Shown: piece after piece, positions 18,401-25,189 of the stretch
Layout: the number at the start of each line of letters is the position of its first letter
Position numbering within the stretch: the stretch's first letter is position 1
DNA from: UBA3537 sp964219345
Lineage (GTDB): Bacteria > Bacteroidota > Bacteroidia > Flavobacteriales > Flavobacteriaceae
Assembly (NCBI GenBank): GCA_964219345.1
Contig: CAXPPN010000053.1
Span: forward strand, 1 to 25,189
Length of the DNA stretch: 25,189 bases
Direction of reading: 5' to 3'
Program-made: the position numbers and the translations under genes
Notes under the pieces: model-generated
The model's input: the letters and a program-made list of their open reading frames with translations, nothing else
The model's database searches: none
Told to the model about the DNA's origin: nothing

Positions 18401-18676
18401 AACGACTGTTGTGTTGGTAACATCTAATTCAACTGTTTGAAATCCTACATAAGAAAAAACAAGGACTTGCTTGGTATTTGAGTCCACATTGATTGTAAAC
18501 TCACCATCAAAGTTTGTGATAGCTCCTAAGTTTTGAGTCCCTTTTACTTGAACAGTAACACCAGGTAATGGTAAACTTTGGTCATCATTAATCACTCCGG
18601 TAACAGTTTTTGTTTGAGCTAAAATTGCTAATGGAAATAGCAAAATTGCAATAGAAATTTTAATTTTATTTTTCAT
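15443..18676 (-). CDS. SusC/RagA-family TonB-dependent outer-membrane transporter
   Basis: A 1077-residue TonB-dependent receptor importing oligosaccharides across the outer membrane using TonB energy. The signal peptide ends LAILAQ (about residue 21). A carboxypeptidase-regulatory-like domain follows (VTGVINDDQSLPLPGVTV, FDGEFTI, FSYVGFQ; about 24-95). The SusC-specific LDEVVVIGYG segment is at 103-112 and the plug domain follows (LLQGRAAGVQVQQ, VRIRGSNSL, YVVDGIII, ILKDASATAIYGSRGANGV). A long outer-membrane beta-barrel ends in a terminal Phe. The length is normal for the family. It is the first gene of the leftward operon, 8 bases before susD, behind a recognisable promoter, and is divergent from the HTCS regulator. 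The substrate, probably sulfated xylan oligosaccharide, is inferred from context. Confidence 0.96.
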   Translation of the reverse strand: MKNKIKISIAILLFPLAILAQTKTVTGVINDDQSLPLPGVTVQVKGTQNLGAITNFDGEFTINVDSNTKQVLVFSYVGFQTVELDVTNTTVVNLSMEVDTAELDEVVVIGYGSVLKKDVTGSISTVKVEDNIANQTTGIDQLLQGRAAGVQVQQNSSALGSGVSVRIRGSNSLRGNNEPLYVVDGIIIASAGEDVLPAGGVGNSGQEAQNGLTGINPRDIESIEILKDASATAIYGSRGANGVVLITTKKGEKGKVKINTFYNTSVRSIRKKYDMLDGVGYAMYQNESWPINNSNSNSNPQVEDRVPYFIDGNQVYPVQYTTVGGGTNANPTLTDTQTIGDTPLESFDWQDIVYQESTSHRFGISASGGGDNGNYYISGGIADERGIVANSSVKSGDFRINLNQDLNKNLKLQARATAFFTETDFAESGDLIGSSNQSFVRSAIVFRPLVSSGVDDFVEDLGTSNPYSWINDFSDISKEKRFIGSLALTYTLPVKGLSYQFRAGGNVRVKDRIRYYGLTTFQGRNANGAMQISELDSKTYQINNLLKYNRTFSRKHRINATFGITYDVRDNHNSVYAVENFVSHDLTVEQPYLGSIVTVPLTYLPSKQQVFSILGRLNYSFANRYVFTASFRRDGVSKFSRDNRYSFFPSFALAWNISNESFMKNVDFINNLKLRAGWGQIGNHGIRPYGTISNYGISSGVQYGTPGNGLSIPILLNNIANPNLTWETTEQLNFGLDFSVLDERISGTIDLYDKTTKDLLQNIPIPNSTGYSDFLINKGTINNKGVELGLNFDLISSDDIELSLGGNIAFNRTKLESLGVPPSDFYINGVANERSFFFGNQVSRGQIFQSSPNVFVEGEESSLFYGFETNGIYQTDDTDIPSGAEPGDVRIVDQNGDGIIDADDRTFIGNPNPDYIYGINLNFRYKRFNASILLNGVSGNDIANGNLLTIGNASGQFQNITKDAYYNAWRPDATSNTHPRIGYDTVGDLAITDRIIEDGSFLRLNNITIGYDLPVENSKLFERFNIFVTAQNLHVWTNYSGYNPEISSFSYDGLRNGVDWNGSPDAKNISFGVNINF

Positions 18677-18728
18677 TAGTGATAAATTGGTTGGTAAATA
18701 ATTTTATTTATATTTAATTCCTAATTAA

Positions 18729-18764
18729 ATCATATCAAACTTATTCAAATCACTTCAAAACAAA
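18729..18764 (-). promoter_or_regulatory. Probable susC operon promoter (Bacteroidota type)
   Basis: On the minus strand a perfect TANNTTTG -7 box, TAAGTTTG (18743 to 18736), is preceded after 17 bases by a TTTG -33 box (18764 to 18761). This agrees with the Bacteroidota sigma factor consensus. Transcription would start near 18729, giving a leader of roughly 50 bases before the susC ATG at 18676. A CAAATGT element at 18770-18776 lies directly upstream of the -33 box and could be part of an HTCS binding site. For the divergent HTCS gene only a weak candidate (TAAACTTTG, one base too long) was seen in this 223-base region. Confidence 0.5.
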
Positions 18765-18899
18765 TAACACAAATGTGCAATTTCATATAAACTTTGAAGC
18801 TTGAGTAAAAATATTTCATAAACATTCAATTCATTTCATATTTTTAATTTTTATTTAGCCCTACTTCTCTTCCATTGATTTTCCTAGAAAATTTAATCC

Positions 18900-21800
18900 A
18901 TGCGAATAATAAAAATATTCTTCCTTCTTGTTTTTTTCATATTTAGTTTAAACTTGGTTTTTTCTCAAAGAAATTATGAAACCTTAAATTTTGAGCCACT
19001 AGAAACAAATGTTGGAACAAGGGCTATTTCTTGTATTGTAAAAGATCATAAAGGTATAATATGGATTGGCACTCAAGGTAATGGCTTGAGTTCATTTAAT
19101 GGATACGAAATTAAAAACTACAAGCACAAATGGAATGACAAAAAGACAATTAACAATTCTGTTATCAATGTTATTTTTATAGATAAACAAAATAATATTT
19201 GGGTTGGAACTGAAGAAGGATTAAACCTCTACAATAGAGATTTAGACGAATTTATACATATACCATTAAATGAATTAGACTCAAAAATTCAAGTAAAAGC
19301 AATAAATGAAACTAATGACAACACTATTTTAGTTGGAACACATGGTTTTGGTGTTTTCAAAGTTGATATAGAAACTCATTTGAGTACAAATGTCTTGATA
19401 AACGTTTCAAAAAACATTAATAGTTTTCAAGTTAATAGCATAGAAACAACAGAAAGAGGCGCTGTATTGATAGGGTCAAATATTGGATTGCTTAGATATA
19501 AAACTGCAACCCAAAGCATAGATTATGCTCAATTCACAACACTTAAGGGGACAGAAATTATTAAAAATCATATACAAACTATTTTAACTGAAAACGATGA
19601 TGTGATTTGGATTGGAACCGTAAATGTTGGGCTCATTGAAATTTTAACAACACCTACAAATTATTATGAATTTAAATTTCACCCAATAACCAATAAAAGA
19701 GTTCTGGCATTAGAAACTGATCGAAGTGGTACTATTTTTTGTGGTACTGAAAACGATGGTCTTTTTGTTTTCGGAGGTGACAAAAAATTTATTTCATTAA
19801 AATATAATAAATCAGAACCAAAAGGAATTAAATCCAACTCTATATGGTCTGTGTTTATTGATGAAAATAATAGAATCTGGCTTGGGTACTTTAATCAGGG
19901 TGTTGATATTTATGATGAGGAAAAAGAACGCTTTAAATCTATCGAAAGTATTCCAAACAAAGATCAATCTCTTTACTCAAAATCTGTTACTGCTATTACC
20001 ATGGATAATGAAGACCGTTTTTGGTTTGGAATTGCGGATGGAGGCGTAGATGTCTACAATTCAAAAACTCAAGAGTTTACTCATCTTATTGATCAAAACA
20101 ACCCGATTGCAAAAGGTCTTACTAGCAGCGATATTGTTAGTGTATTTATAGATTCGAAAGGAAATGTATGGGTAGGAACTTGGAATTCTGGGATTTTCTT
20201 TTTGGAAAAAGGAAAAAAGAGATTTAAAAATATACAGCCTGAAAACAGTAATGGTATTTTTAAGTCAAGTAGAATTATGTCTTTTGCTGAAGATTCTGAA
20301 GGTACTATTTGGATTGGAAGTTTTTTGAGTGGCTTATATTCTTTTAATCCCTATACTGGGGATTTTGTGCATCATCAAGAAAAGGCACTTAGAGAGCAAT
20401 ATATTGATTCTAAAAATATTCGGAAAGTTTTGGTGGATTACAAGGATAACATCTGGCTTGGTACTAGGACTGGATTGTTTAAAGTGTCTAATATTAAAAC
20501 TCAACCTAAAGTTGAATCCTACAATGCGCTAATTAGTAAAGATTTAATTACAACCACAAAATTCAATATAATAACAACATTATACGAAGATAAAAAGAAG
20601 AATATATGGATTGGTACAGAAGGCTATGGACTTTGCCAATTAAACACAAAAAACAACACCACAAAATGGTACAATACTTCTAAAAATTTTATTCATCAAT
20701 CTATCACCTCTATTGTCGAAACTGAGCCCGGAATTTTTTGGTTTACGGGGAATAATGGAATGACAAAATTCAATCTCAAAAAAAATAGTTTTACCAATTA
20801 CAATACTGAAGATGGAATATTGGCAAATAATTTCAACAAAAATTCAGTTTTTCGATCAAAAGAAGGAATACTTTATTTTGGATGTCATAAGGGAATAAAT
20901 TTTTTCAATCCTGAGGACATTACAATAAATTTTGATACACCAAAGGTTTATCTTTCAGATTTTAAACTTTCAAATAAAAGTGTAAGACCAAACGAAGAAA
21001 ATTCTCCTTTAAAAAAAGTTATAAAAGAATCCAATACTATTGAATTAAAACATAATCAAAGTTTTTTTACAATAGATTATTATGGATTAAGTTACACACA
21101 TTCAAAAAATTTAGAATATGCCTACTATCTTGAGGGGGTTGATTCTGATTGGAATTACGTTGGAAAAACACGAAATGCAACGTATACAAACATCCCTCCT
21201 GGCAATTATAACTTCAAGGTTAAAGCCTCAAATTCAGATGGAGTTTGGAGCGATAGTCCAACCACATTAAATATAAAAATTCTACCGCCGTGGTGGGAAA
21301 CAAATTTAGCCTCTTTTTTGTTCTTATTTGTTTTTTTAATTGTGATTTATAATATATACAAGTTTATAAATATTCGCATTAAAGAACGACTTGAAATAAA
21401 AACAGAAAGAGAAGAACGAAAACAATTAGAAGGACTAAATGCAAAAAAAATACAATTCTTTACGAATATATCTCACGAGTTTAGAACACCTTTGACATTA
21501 ATATTGAATCCACTAGAAGACATTATTGCTGATAAAAATTTAAAACTTCCTGAAAATATTAAAGAAAAACATAAAATAATACACAAAAATTCAAAACGAC
21601 TTTCACGTTTAATAAATGAATTAATGGATTTTAGGAAGCTTCAGTTTAATAAAATGGAGGTTAATGTATCTAAATTTAATTTAATTCCTTTTGTCAATGA
21701 AGTTACAAGTCATTTTGAAGAGGAAGCTATGCAACGAAATATTCATTTAGAAGTTGAAAATAAAGTAGACACTATAGATATTTGGGCAGATCCATCAATG

Positions 21801-23033
21801 CTTGAAAAAATAATATTTAACTTATTATCAAATGCATTTAAAGCTACAAAAAACAGTGGTAGAGTTTCTTTGAAAATATATGAAACAAAAAAAGAAATGT
21901 ACTTTCCGTTGATTAAAGACAACAAATTATGTTCGGGAATCTGTATATCAATTTCAGATAGTGGAATTGGAATAAAAGAAGATGAATTAAATAATATATT
22001 TTCTCGATTCTATCAAGTAAAGGAATTAGATAAACAATATTATGGGGGCACTGGAATCGGCTTAGAAGTTGTAAAAAGTTTTGTTGACTTACACAAAGGA
22101 AAAATTGATGTAAAAAGTCAAAATAACATTGGTACTCAATTTAAAATCTATTTTCCAAAAGGAAATCAGCATTTTAACAAAAAGTTATCCGCGCTGAAAT
22201 CAAACTCAAATCATTCAAATTTTGAACAAATAGATGATAGTCTAGATCAAATTGATTTAAAGAATATTAAAAAAATAGAAACGAAAAAAACAATTCTTAT
22301 CGTCGAAGACAATCCTGAACTCAAAAATTATTTGCGAAATGAACTTAAGACTATTTATAAAATTAAAACAGCAGAAAACGGGCAGGAAGGGCTAGAAAAA
22401 GCACTAAAATTTATGCCAGATATCATTATTACAGATATAATGATGCCTATTATGGATGGATTTGAATTTTGTGAAAAAGTTAAAAATGACATTAGAATTA
22501 GTCACATACCATTAATGATGATGACCGCAAAAGGCATGCAAATTGACAAAATAAAAGGGATTGACTCCGGGGCAGATGTTTATATCACAAAACCATTTAA
22601 TATGAGTGTGATGAAATCTCATATAAAACAACTTATAACAAGTCGTCAAATTCTTTTTGAAAAATATTTTAACGGTATTAAAAATGAAGACTTATCCAAA
22701 ACAACATCTGTTGATAAAGAATTTATTACCAAAATATTAGAATACATAAATAATAATATTAGTGATTCTAAATTGAGTGTAGAACATCTTGCAGATGAGC
22801 TATTGGTTAGTAGAAGTAAGCTCTACAGAAAAATAAAGGCATTAACAGGAGATACAGCAACTGAATTTATTAGAAAGATTAGGTTAGAAAAAGCTAATGA
22901 ATTATTAGAAAAAACAGATTTGACAGTAAGTGAAATTGGATATAAAGTTGGGTTTTCTTCGCCATCCTATTTTACAAAGTGTTTCAAAAATCAATTTGGC
23001 ATAATACCGAAAGATGTTAGATTTCAGAAATAG
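18900..23033 (+). CDS. Hybrid two-component system regulator (HTCS) of the locus
   Basis: A 1377-residue one-protein sensor and transcription factor. Residues 1-23 are a signal peptide (ends NLVFSQ). The periplasmic sensor, about 30-690, is built of Reg_prop beta-propeller repeats with recurring W-I/V-G-T motifs (IWIGTQGNG, IWVGTEEGL, VWVGTWNSG). A Y_Y_Y domain follows at about 700-795 and a transmembrane segment at about 801-822. The HisKA domain has His859 in ISHEFRTPLT. The HATPase domain has an N box (NLLSNAFKAT), DSGIGI and GGTGIGL. A receiver domain from about 1132 carries phospho-acceptor Asp1179 in IITDIMMP. A C-terminal AraC-type DNA-binding domain occupies about 1271-1377. All phosphorelay residues are present. 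It is divergent from susC and presumably senses a xylan oligosaccharide and activates the operon. The gene ends with TAG one base before the convergent GH5 stop. Confidence 0.96.
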   Translation: MRIIKIFFLLVFFIFSLNLVFSQRNYETLNFEPLETNVGTRAISCIVKDHKGIIWIGTQGNGLSSFNGYEIKNYKHKWNDKKTINNSVINVIFIDKQNNIWVGTEEGLNLYNRDLDEFIHIPLNELDSKIQVKAINETNDNTILVGTHGFGVFKVDIETHLSTNVLINVSKNINSFQVNSIETTERGAVLIGSNIGLLRYKTATQSIDYAQFTTLKGTEIIKNHIQTILTENDDVIWIGTVNVGLIEILTTPTNYYEFKFHPITNKRVLALETDRSGTIFCGTENDGLFVFGGDKKFISLKYNKSEPKGIKSNSIWSVFIDENNRIWLGYFNQGVDIYDEEKERFKSIESIPNKDQSLYSKSVTAITMDNEDRFWFGIADGGVDVYNSKTQEFTHLIDQNNPIAKGLTSSDIVSVFIDSKGNVWVGTWNSGIFFLEKGKKRFKNIQPENSNGIFKSSRIMSFAEDSEGTIWIGSFLSGLYSFNPYTGDFVHHQEKALREQYIDSKNIRKVLVDYKDNIWLGTRTGLFKVSNIKTQPKVESYNALISKDLITTTKFNIITTLYEDKKKNIWIGTEGYGLCQLNTKNNTTKWYNTSKNFIHQSITSIVETEPGIFWFTGNNGMTKFNLKKNSFTNYNTEDGILANNFNKNSVFRSKEGILYFGCHKGINFFNPEDITINFDTPKVYLSDFKLSNKSVRPNEENSPLKKVIKESNTIELKHNQSFFTIDYYGLSYTHSKNLEYAYYLEGVDSDWNYVGKTRNATYTNIPPGNYNFKVKASNSDGVWSDSPTTLNIKILPPWWETNLASFLFLFVFLIVIYNIYKFINIRIKERLEIKTEREERKQLEGLNAKKIQFFTNISHEFRTPLTLILNPLEDIIADKNLKLPENIKEKHKIIHKNSKRLSRLINELMDFRKLQFNKMEVNVSKFNLIPFVNEVTSHFEEEAMQRNIHLEVENKVDTIDIWADPSMLEKIIFNLLSNAFKATKNSGRVSLKIYETKKEMYFPLIKDNKLCSGICISISDSGIGIKEDELNNIFSRFYQVKELDKQYYGGTGIGLEVVKSFVDLHKGKIDVKSQNNIGTQFKIYFPKGNQHFNKKLSALKSNSNHSNFEQIDDSLDQIDLKNIKKIETKKTILIVEDNPELKNYLRNELKTIYKIKTAENGQEGLEKALKFMPDIIITDIMMPIMDGFEFCEKVKNDIRISHIPLMMMTAKGMQIDKIKGIDSGADVYITKPFNMSVMKSHIKQLITSRQILFEKYFNGIKNEDLSKTTSVDKEFITKILEYINNNISDSKLSVEHLADELLVSRSKLYRKIKALTGDTATEFIRKIRLEKANELLEKTDLTVSEIGYKVGFSSPSYFTKCFKNQFGIIPKDVRFQK

Positions 23034-23034
23034 A

Positions 23035-24969
23035 TTAATTTTTTACAAATTTCTTTGTTTGAGTCGCTCCATTTTCTAATTTAATCTTTGCTAAATAAAC
23101 CCCCTTGGAAAGATGACTAACATCAATCAAATGTGTTCGTTTTTTGGATAATATTACATGGCCTAACATATCGTATATGTTAACCCATAATATTTTATTA
23201 TTGGTTTTTAAATTTAATTTTTCTTCAACTGGATTTGGAGATATTGATAATTCTGAAGTTAATATGTTAAAATTTACACCTAGCGTATAATCCTCAACTG
23301 ATACATCGAAAGTGTCCAAATAATAAATACCAACATCCTCACCCATCAAGACTTGAACCTGTACACTAGTCGTGTTTTGAGGAACTACATATTCAAATGA
23401 ACAATATTCATAAGAAGTGGACAAAGAAAAAGCTGAGGAAGAAGTGAAATAGGTATTTGCCATGTTATCCTCAGATTTTATTCTAAGTTTAAATGATATT
23501 CCTAAAGTTGGCGATTTTGCATAACAGCCGATTGTAATTTTTTTATTCGTTAAGTCTTGTTGATAATCAATGTTACTCAAAATGACTTTATTGTAGATCT
23601 CTGAAGTTGTGACCTCAATTTTAGCGGCAGAGCTTCCAGAAAAAACGGTATCAGAATGTTCTGAAATTGTGGCTACTGCACTACCCAATGTATTGAAAGT
23701 CCAATTTGAAGTTACACCACATTCAAAATCAGGGTTTATAATGATGTAATCTGAAGTGGGGCCATAACATTCTGGCCAGGTTCCGTCTGCCAACAAAGCT
23801 TCCTTAACATCCTCAACCCAAACTCCTGTATAAGCATTTGAAGTGGAGGGATTATCAGTCCTTAAATGAATTGTTTTGTTAGATTTATTTCCAGCACACC
23901 ACGCTGAAAAAGAAAATCCTCTGTTTATTGCCTGTTCTGCAATGTAGCGATGATACTCAACTCGATCAGAATTTAAGGGGCCACCATTGTCGCCATAAAC
24001 TCCTGTTTGATAATTATAGCCCCCTTCATTATCCGCACCAAATTCCCCAAGTGTTATAGGAATACTATTGTTTTCAGACCAAGTTTTAACTGTGTCAAAA
24101 TGAGAGATAACTGTTGATTTATCACTAGTTGTCCCCCAATTAAAATCATTATTATTTGGCGTTGACGAGCTCGTAAAATTAAAAGGAATATAATAGTGAA
24201 ATGAAGCAATCAAGTTTGCGTCACTGTTTAGAACTGCAGCTCCAATAGTGGTTGGTGCTTGATAGGAATTTAATGTACCGCCAGTAATTATTATTGGACG
24301 TGTACTATTATTTCCACCAGTAGATCTAATGGCCTCTATAATCATCAAATTAATTTCGTTCATTTCTTGAGCACTAACTTCAAAATAAGGTTCATTAACG
24401 ACTTCAAAGATTAAAGTATAAGGAGCATTTACAAAACGATTTGCGATTTGAAGCCAAATAGATTTAAATTTCATTAAATCTGCTGCTCGCTTTGCTGATG
24501 TTGGGTGAGAATAATTATTGCTTTCAATATTAAACGTCTCTAAAAATTCAGCTTTCAACTCAGCGCCATGAAAATCAATAACGGTGTATAAACCCTGCCC
24601 GAGTGACCAGTTTACAACGGTTTCAACACGATCCAAATAAGTTTCACTGACTACAAAATCTGTAACGTTTCCATCATATTCATCGAAAGTATTAGCATTT
24701 GTTGACCAAAGTGAGGTGTCATCACCTGTTGTTCGAGATCCAAAAAAATCCATTGGAATTCTAACGTTTGAAAAACCTGCATCAGCAACATCCATAAAAT
24801 ATTGCTCAAACACTACAGATGCCCAATTCCCTTCTACTGGAGCACTCAAAGTATTGCCAAGATTGATCCCTCTACCCATTTGTTCCACATGATCCCATAC
24901 AGAAGATTGTGCAAATACAATTGACACATTGAACAAAAACAAAAAATATGTTGTTTTATTTATTTTCAT
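23035..24969 (-). CDS. GH5 glycoside hydrolase with CBM4_9-like module and T9SS sorting domain
   Basis: A 644-residue secreted enzyme. Residues 1-21 are a signal peptide (ends SIVFAQ). The GH5 (beta/alpha)8 domain spans about 22-400: GRGINLGNTLSAP (32-44), SNVRIPMDF (67-75), IDFHG (131-135), acid/base Glu193 in EVVNEPYF, FHYYIPFNF, nucleophile Glu309 in ITLGEFGAD, and FSAWCAG. Residues about 409-558 form a CBM4/9-type jelly-roll (NPDFECGVTSNW, IGCYAKSP, YYLDTFDVSV). Residues about 573-644 are a T9SS sorting domain (ISPNPVEEKLNL). GH5 covers cellulases, mannanases, xylanases and others; the subfamily was not determined. An endo-acting xylanase role is suggested only by the locus. It is separate from the main operon and preceded by a terminator-like hairpin that ends eight bases before its ATG. 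The ATG at 24969 is required for the signal peptide; no alternative was seen. Confidence 0.9.
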   Translation of the reverse strand: MKINKTTYFLFLFNVSIVFAQSSVWDHVEQMGRGINLGNTLSAPVEGNWASVVFEQYFMDVADAGFSNVRIPMDFFGSRTTGDDTSLWSTNANTFDEYDGNVTDFVVSETYLDRVETVVNWSLGQGLYTVIDFHGAELKAEFLETFNIESNNYSHPTSAKRAADLMKFKSIWLQIANRFVNAPYTLIFEVVNEPYFEVSAQEMNEINLMIIEAIRSTGGNNSTRPIIITGGTLNSYQAPTTIGAAVLNSDANLIASFHYYIPFNFTSSSTPNNNDFNWGTTSDKSTVISHFDTVKTWSENNSIPITLGEFGADNEGGYNYQTGVYGDNGGPLNSDRVEYHRYIAEQAINRGFSFSAWCAGNKSNKTIHLRTDNPSTSNAYTGVWVEDVKEALLADGTWPECYGPTSDYIIINPDFECGVTSNWTFNTLGSAVATISEHSDTVFSGSSAAKIEVTTSEIYNKVILSNIDYQQDLTNKKITIGCYAKSPTLGISFKLRIKSEDNMANTYFTSSSAFSLSTSYEYCSFEYVVPQNTTSVQVQVLMGEDVGIYYLDTFDVSVEDYTLGVNFNILTSELSISPNPVEEKLNLKTNNKILWVNIYDMLGHVILSKKRTHLIDVSHLSKGVYLAKIKLENGATQTKKFVKN

Positions 24970-24998
24970 AAAAATAAAGAGGAGGCCAGGCCTCCTCT
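24970..24998 (-). terminator. Strong hairpin with U-rich tail abutting the GH5 start codon
   Basis: A perfect 10-base inverted repeat, AGAGGAGGCC (24978-24987) and GGCCTCCTCT (24989-24998), is separated by one base; realistically it is a 9-bp stem with a 3-base loop. Read on the minus strand the stem is followed by TTATTTTT (24977 to 24970) and then the GH5 ATG. This is the form of a rho-independent terminator for the gene to the right, which stops at 25022. Its position in the GH5 leader also allows a role as attenuator. On the plus strand the left arm is preceded by an A-rich run, so it could terminate in both directions. Confidence 0.7.
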
Positions 24999-25021
24999 AC
25001 AAATTAAATTAAGTTGTTATG

Positions 25022-25189
25022 TTATTTTTTAAAACTTTCACGTTCTAAATCGATAATTTTTTGAACCTCTTCTCTATTAAATTTGGACATTAGTTTCTGA
25101 CGAGTTTCTTTGGCAGCTGCTCTGTAGACCGCCTTTTTTTCATCCTCAGATAGTCCTTTACCTCGAATTTTTTTAGCATTAGAGGTATA
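25022..25189 (-). CDS. C-terminal fragment of an unidentified protein
   Basis: An open frame enters from the right edge and ends at a TAA at 25022-25024, giving 55 residues. The visible part is highly charged and looks helical (LSEDEKKAVYRAAAKETRQ, EEVQKIIDLERESFKK); no family was recognised. The strong hairpin 23 bases after the stop, in terminator orientation, supports it as a real gene end. The fragment runs in the same direction as GH5, but the hairpin argues against simple cotranscription. Most of the gene lies outside the window, so function and relation to the xylan locus cannot be judged. Confidence 0.6.
   Translation of the reverse strand, partial: YTSNAKKIRGKGLSEDEKKAVYRAAAKETRQKLMSKFNREEVQKIIDLERESFKK

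Noticed and set aside
18786..18797. Possible HTCS promoter -7 box (TAAACTTTG)
   Set aside because: The spacer within the box is one base too long and no -33 TTTG was seen at a suitable distance.
1..25189. Search for tRNA, rRNA, CRISPR array, insertion sequence or phage genes
   Set aside because: The sequence is filled by recognisable PUL genes with short gaps; no repeat-spacer arrays, transposase motifs or terminal inverted repeats were seen.

Overview
The window (about one third G+C) looks like a chromosomal segment of a marine Flavobacteriia-type Bacteroidota. The evidence is a SusC/SusD pair, a hybrid two-component sensor (HTCS), three proteins ending in type IX secretion (T9SS) sorting domains, and a Bacteroidota-type promoter (TTTG-N17-TAAGTTTG) in front of susC. 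No RNA gene, CRISPR array, insertion sequence or prophage gene was seen.

Layout. Eleven genes run leftward from about 18.7 kb to the left edge with gaps of 0 to 113 bases and two junctions of about one base, so they look like one operon. In order of transcription they are: SusC, SusD, GH30 glycosidase with a carbohydrate-binding module (CBM), three S1 sulfatases of different sequence type, a parallel beta-helix protein with an inserted CBM22-like module, GH10 xylanase, GPH-type inner-membrane symporter, cytoplasmic GH43, and xylulokinase (cut by the left edge). A 1377-residue HTCS regulator is divergent from susC across a 223-base intergenic region. Convergent to the HTCS, one base away, is a T9SS-secreted GH5 glycosidase with a CBM. 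Upstream of GH5 is the tail of an unidentified gene and a strong hairpin.

How the parts fit together (inference). This is a polysaccharide utilization locus for a xylan that is probably sulfated. GH30, GH5 and the beta-helix protein would act outside the cell or at its surface. SusC/SusD would import the oligosaccharides. Periplasmic sulfatases would strip sulfate, and GH10 would shorten the chains. The symporter would carry small xylo-oligosaccharides or xylose inward. GH43 would release xylose, which a xylose isomerase (not in the window) and xylulokinase would pass to the pentose phosphate pathway. No esterase, alpha-glucuronidase or dedicated arabinofuranosidase is visible, while three sulfatases are, which points to a sulfated algal-type xylan rather than a land-plant arabino- or glucuronoxylan.

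Most unusual points: the beta-helix protein of unassigned activity with a CBM spliced into its C-terminal cap, the three-sulfatase block inside a xylan locus, the TTG start of the second sulfatase, the terminator-like hairpin that ends eight bases before the GH5 start codon, and a 21-base-spaced direct repeat in the widest gap of the operon.
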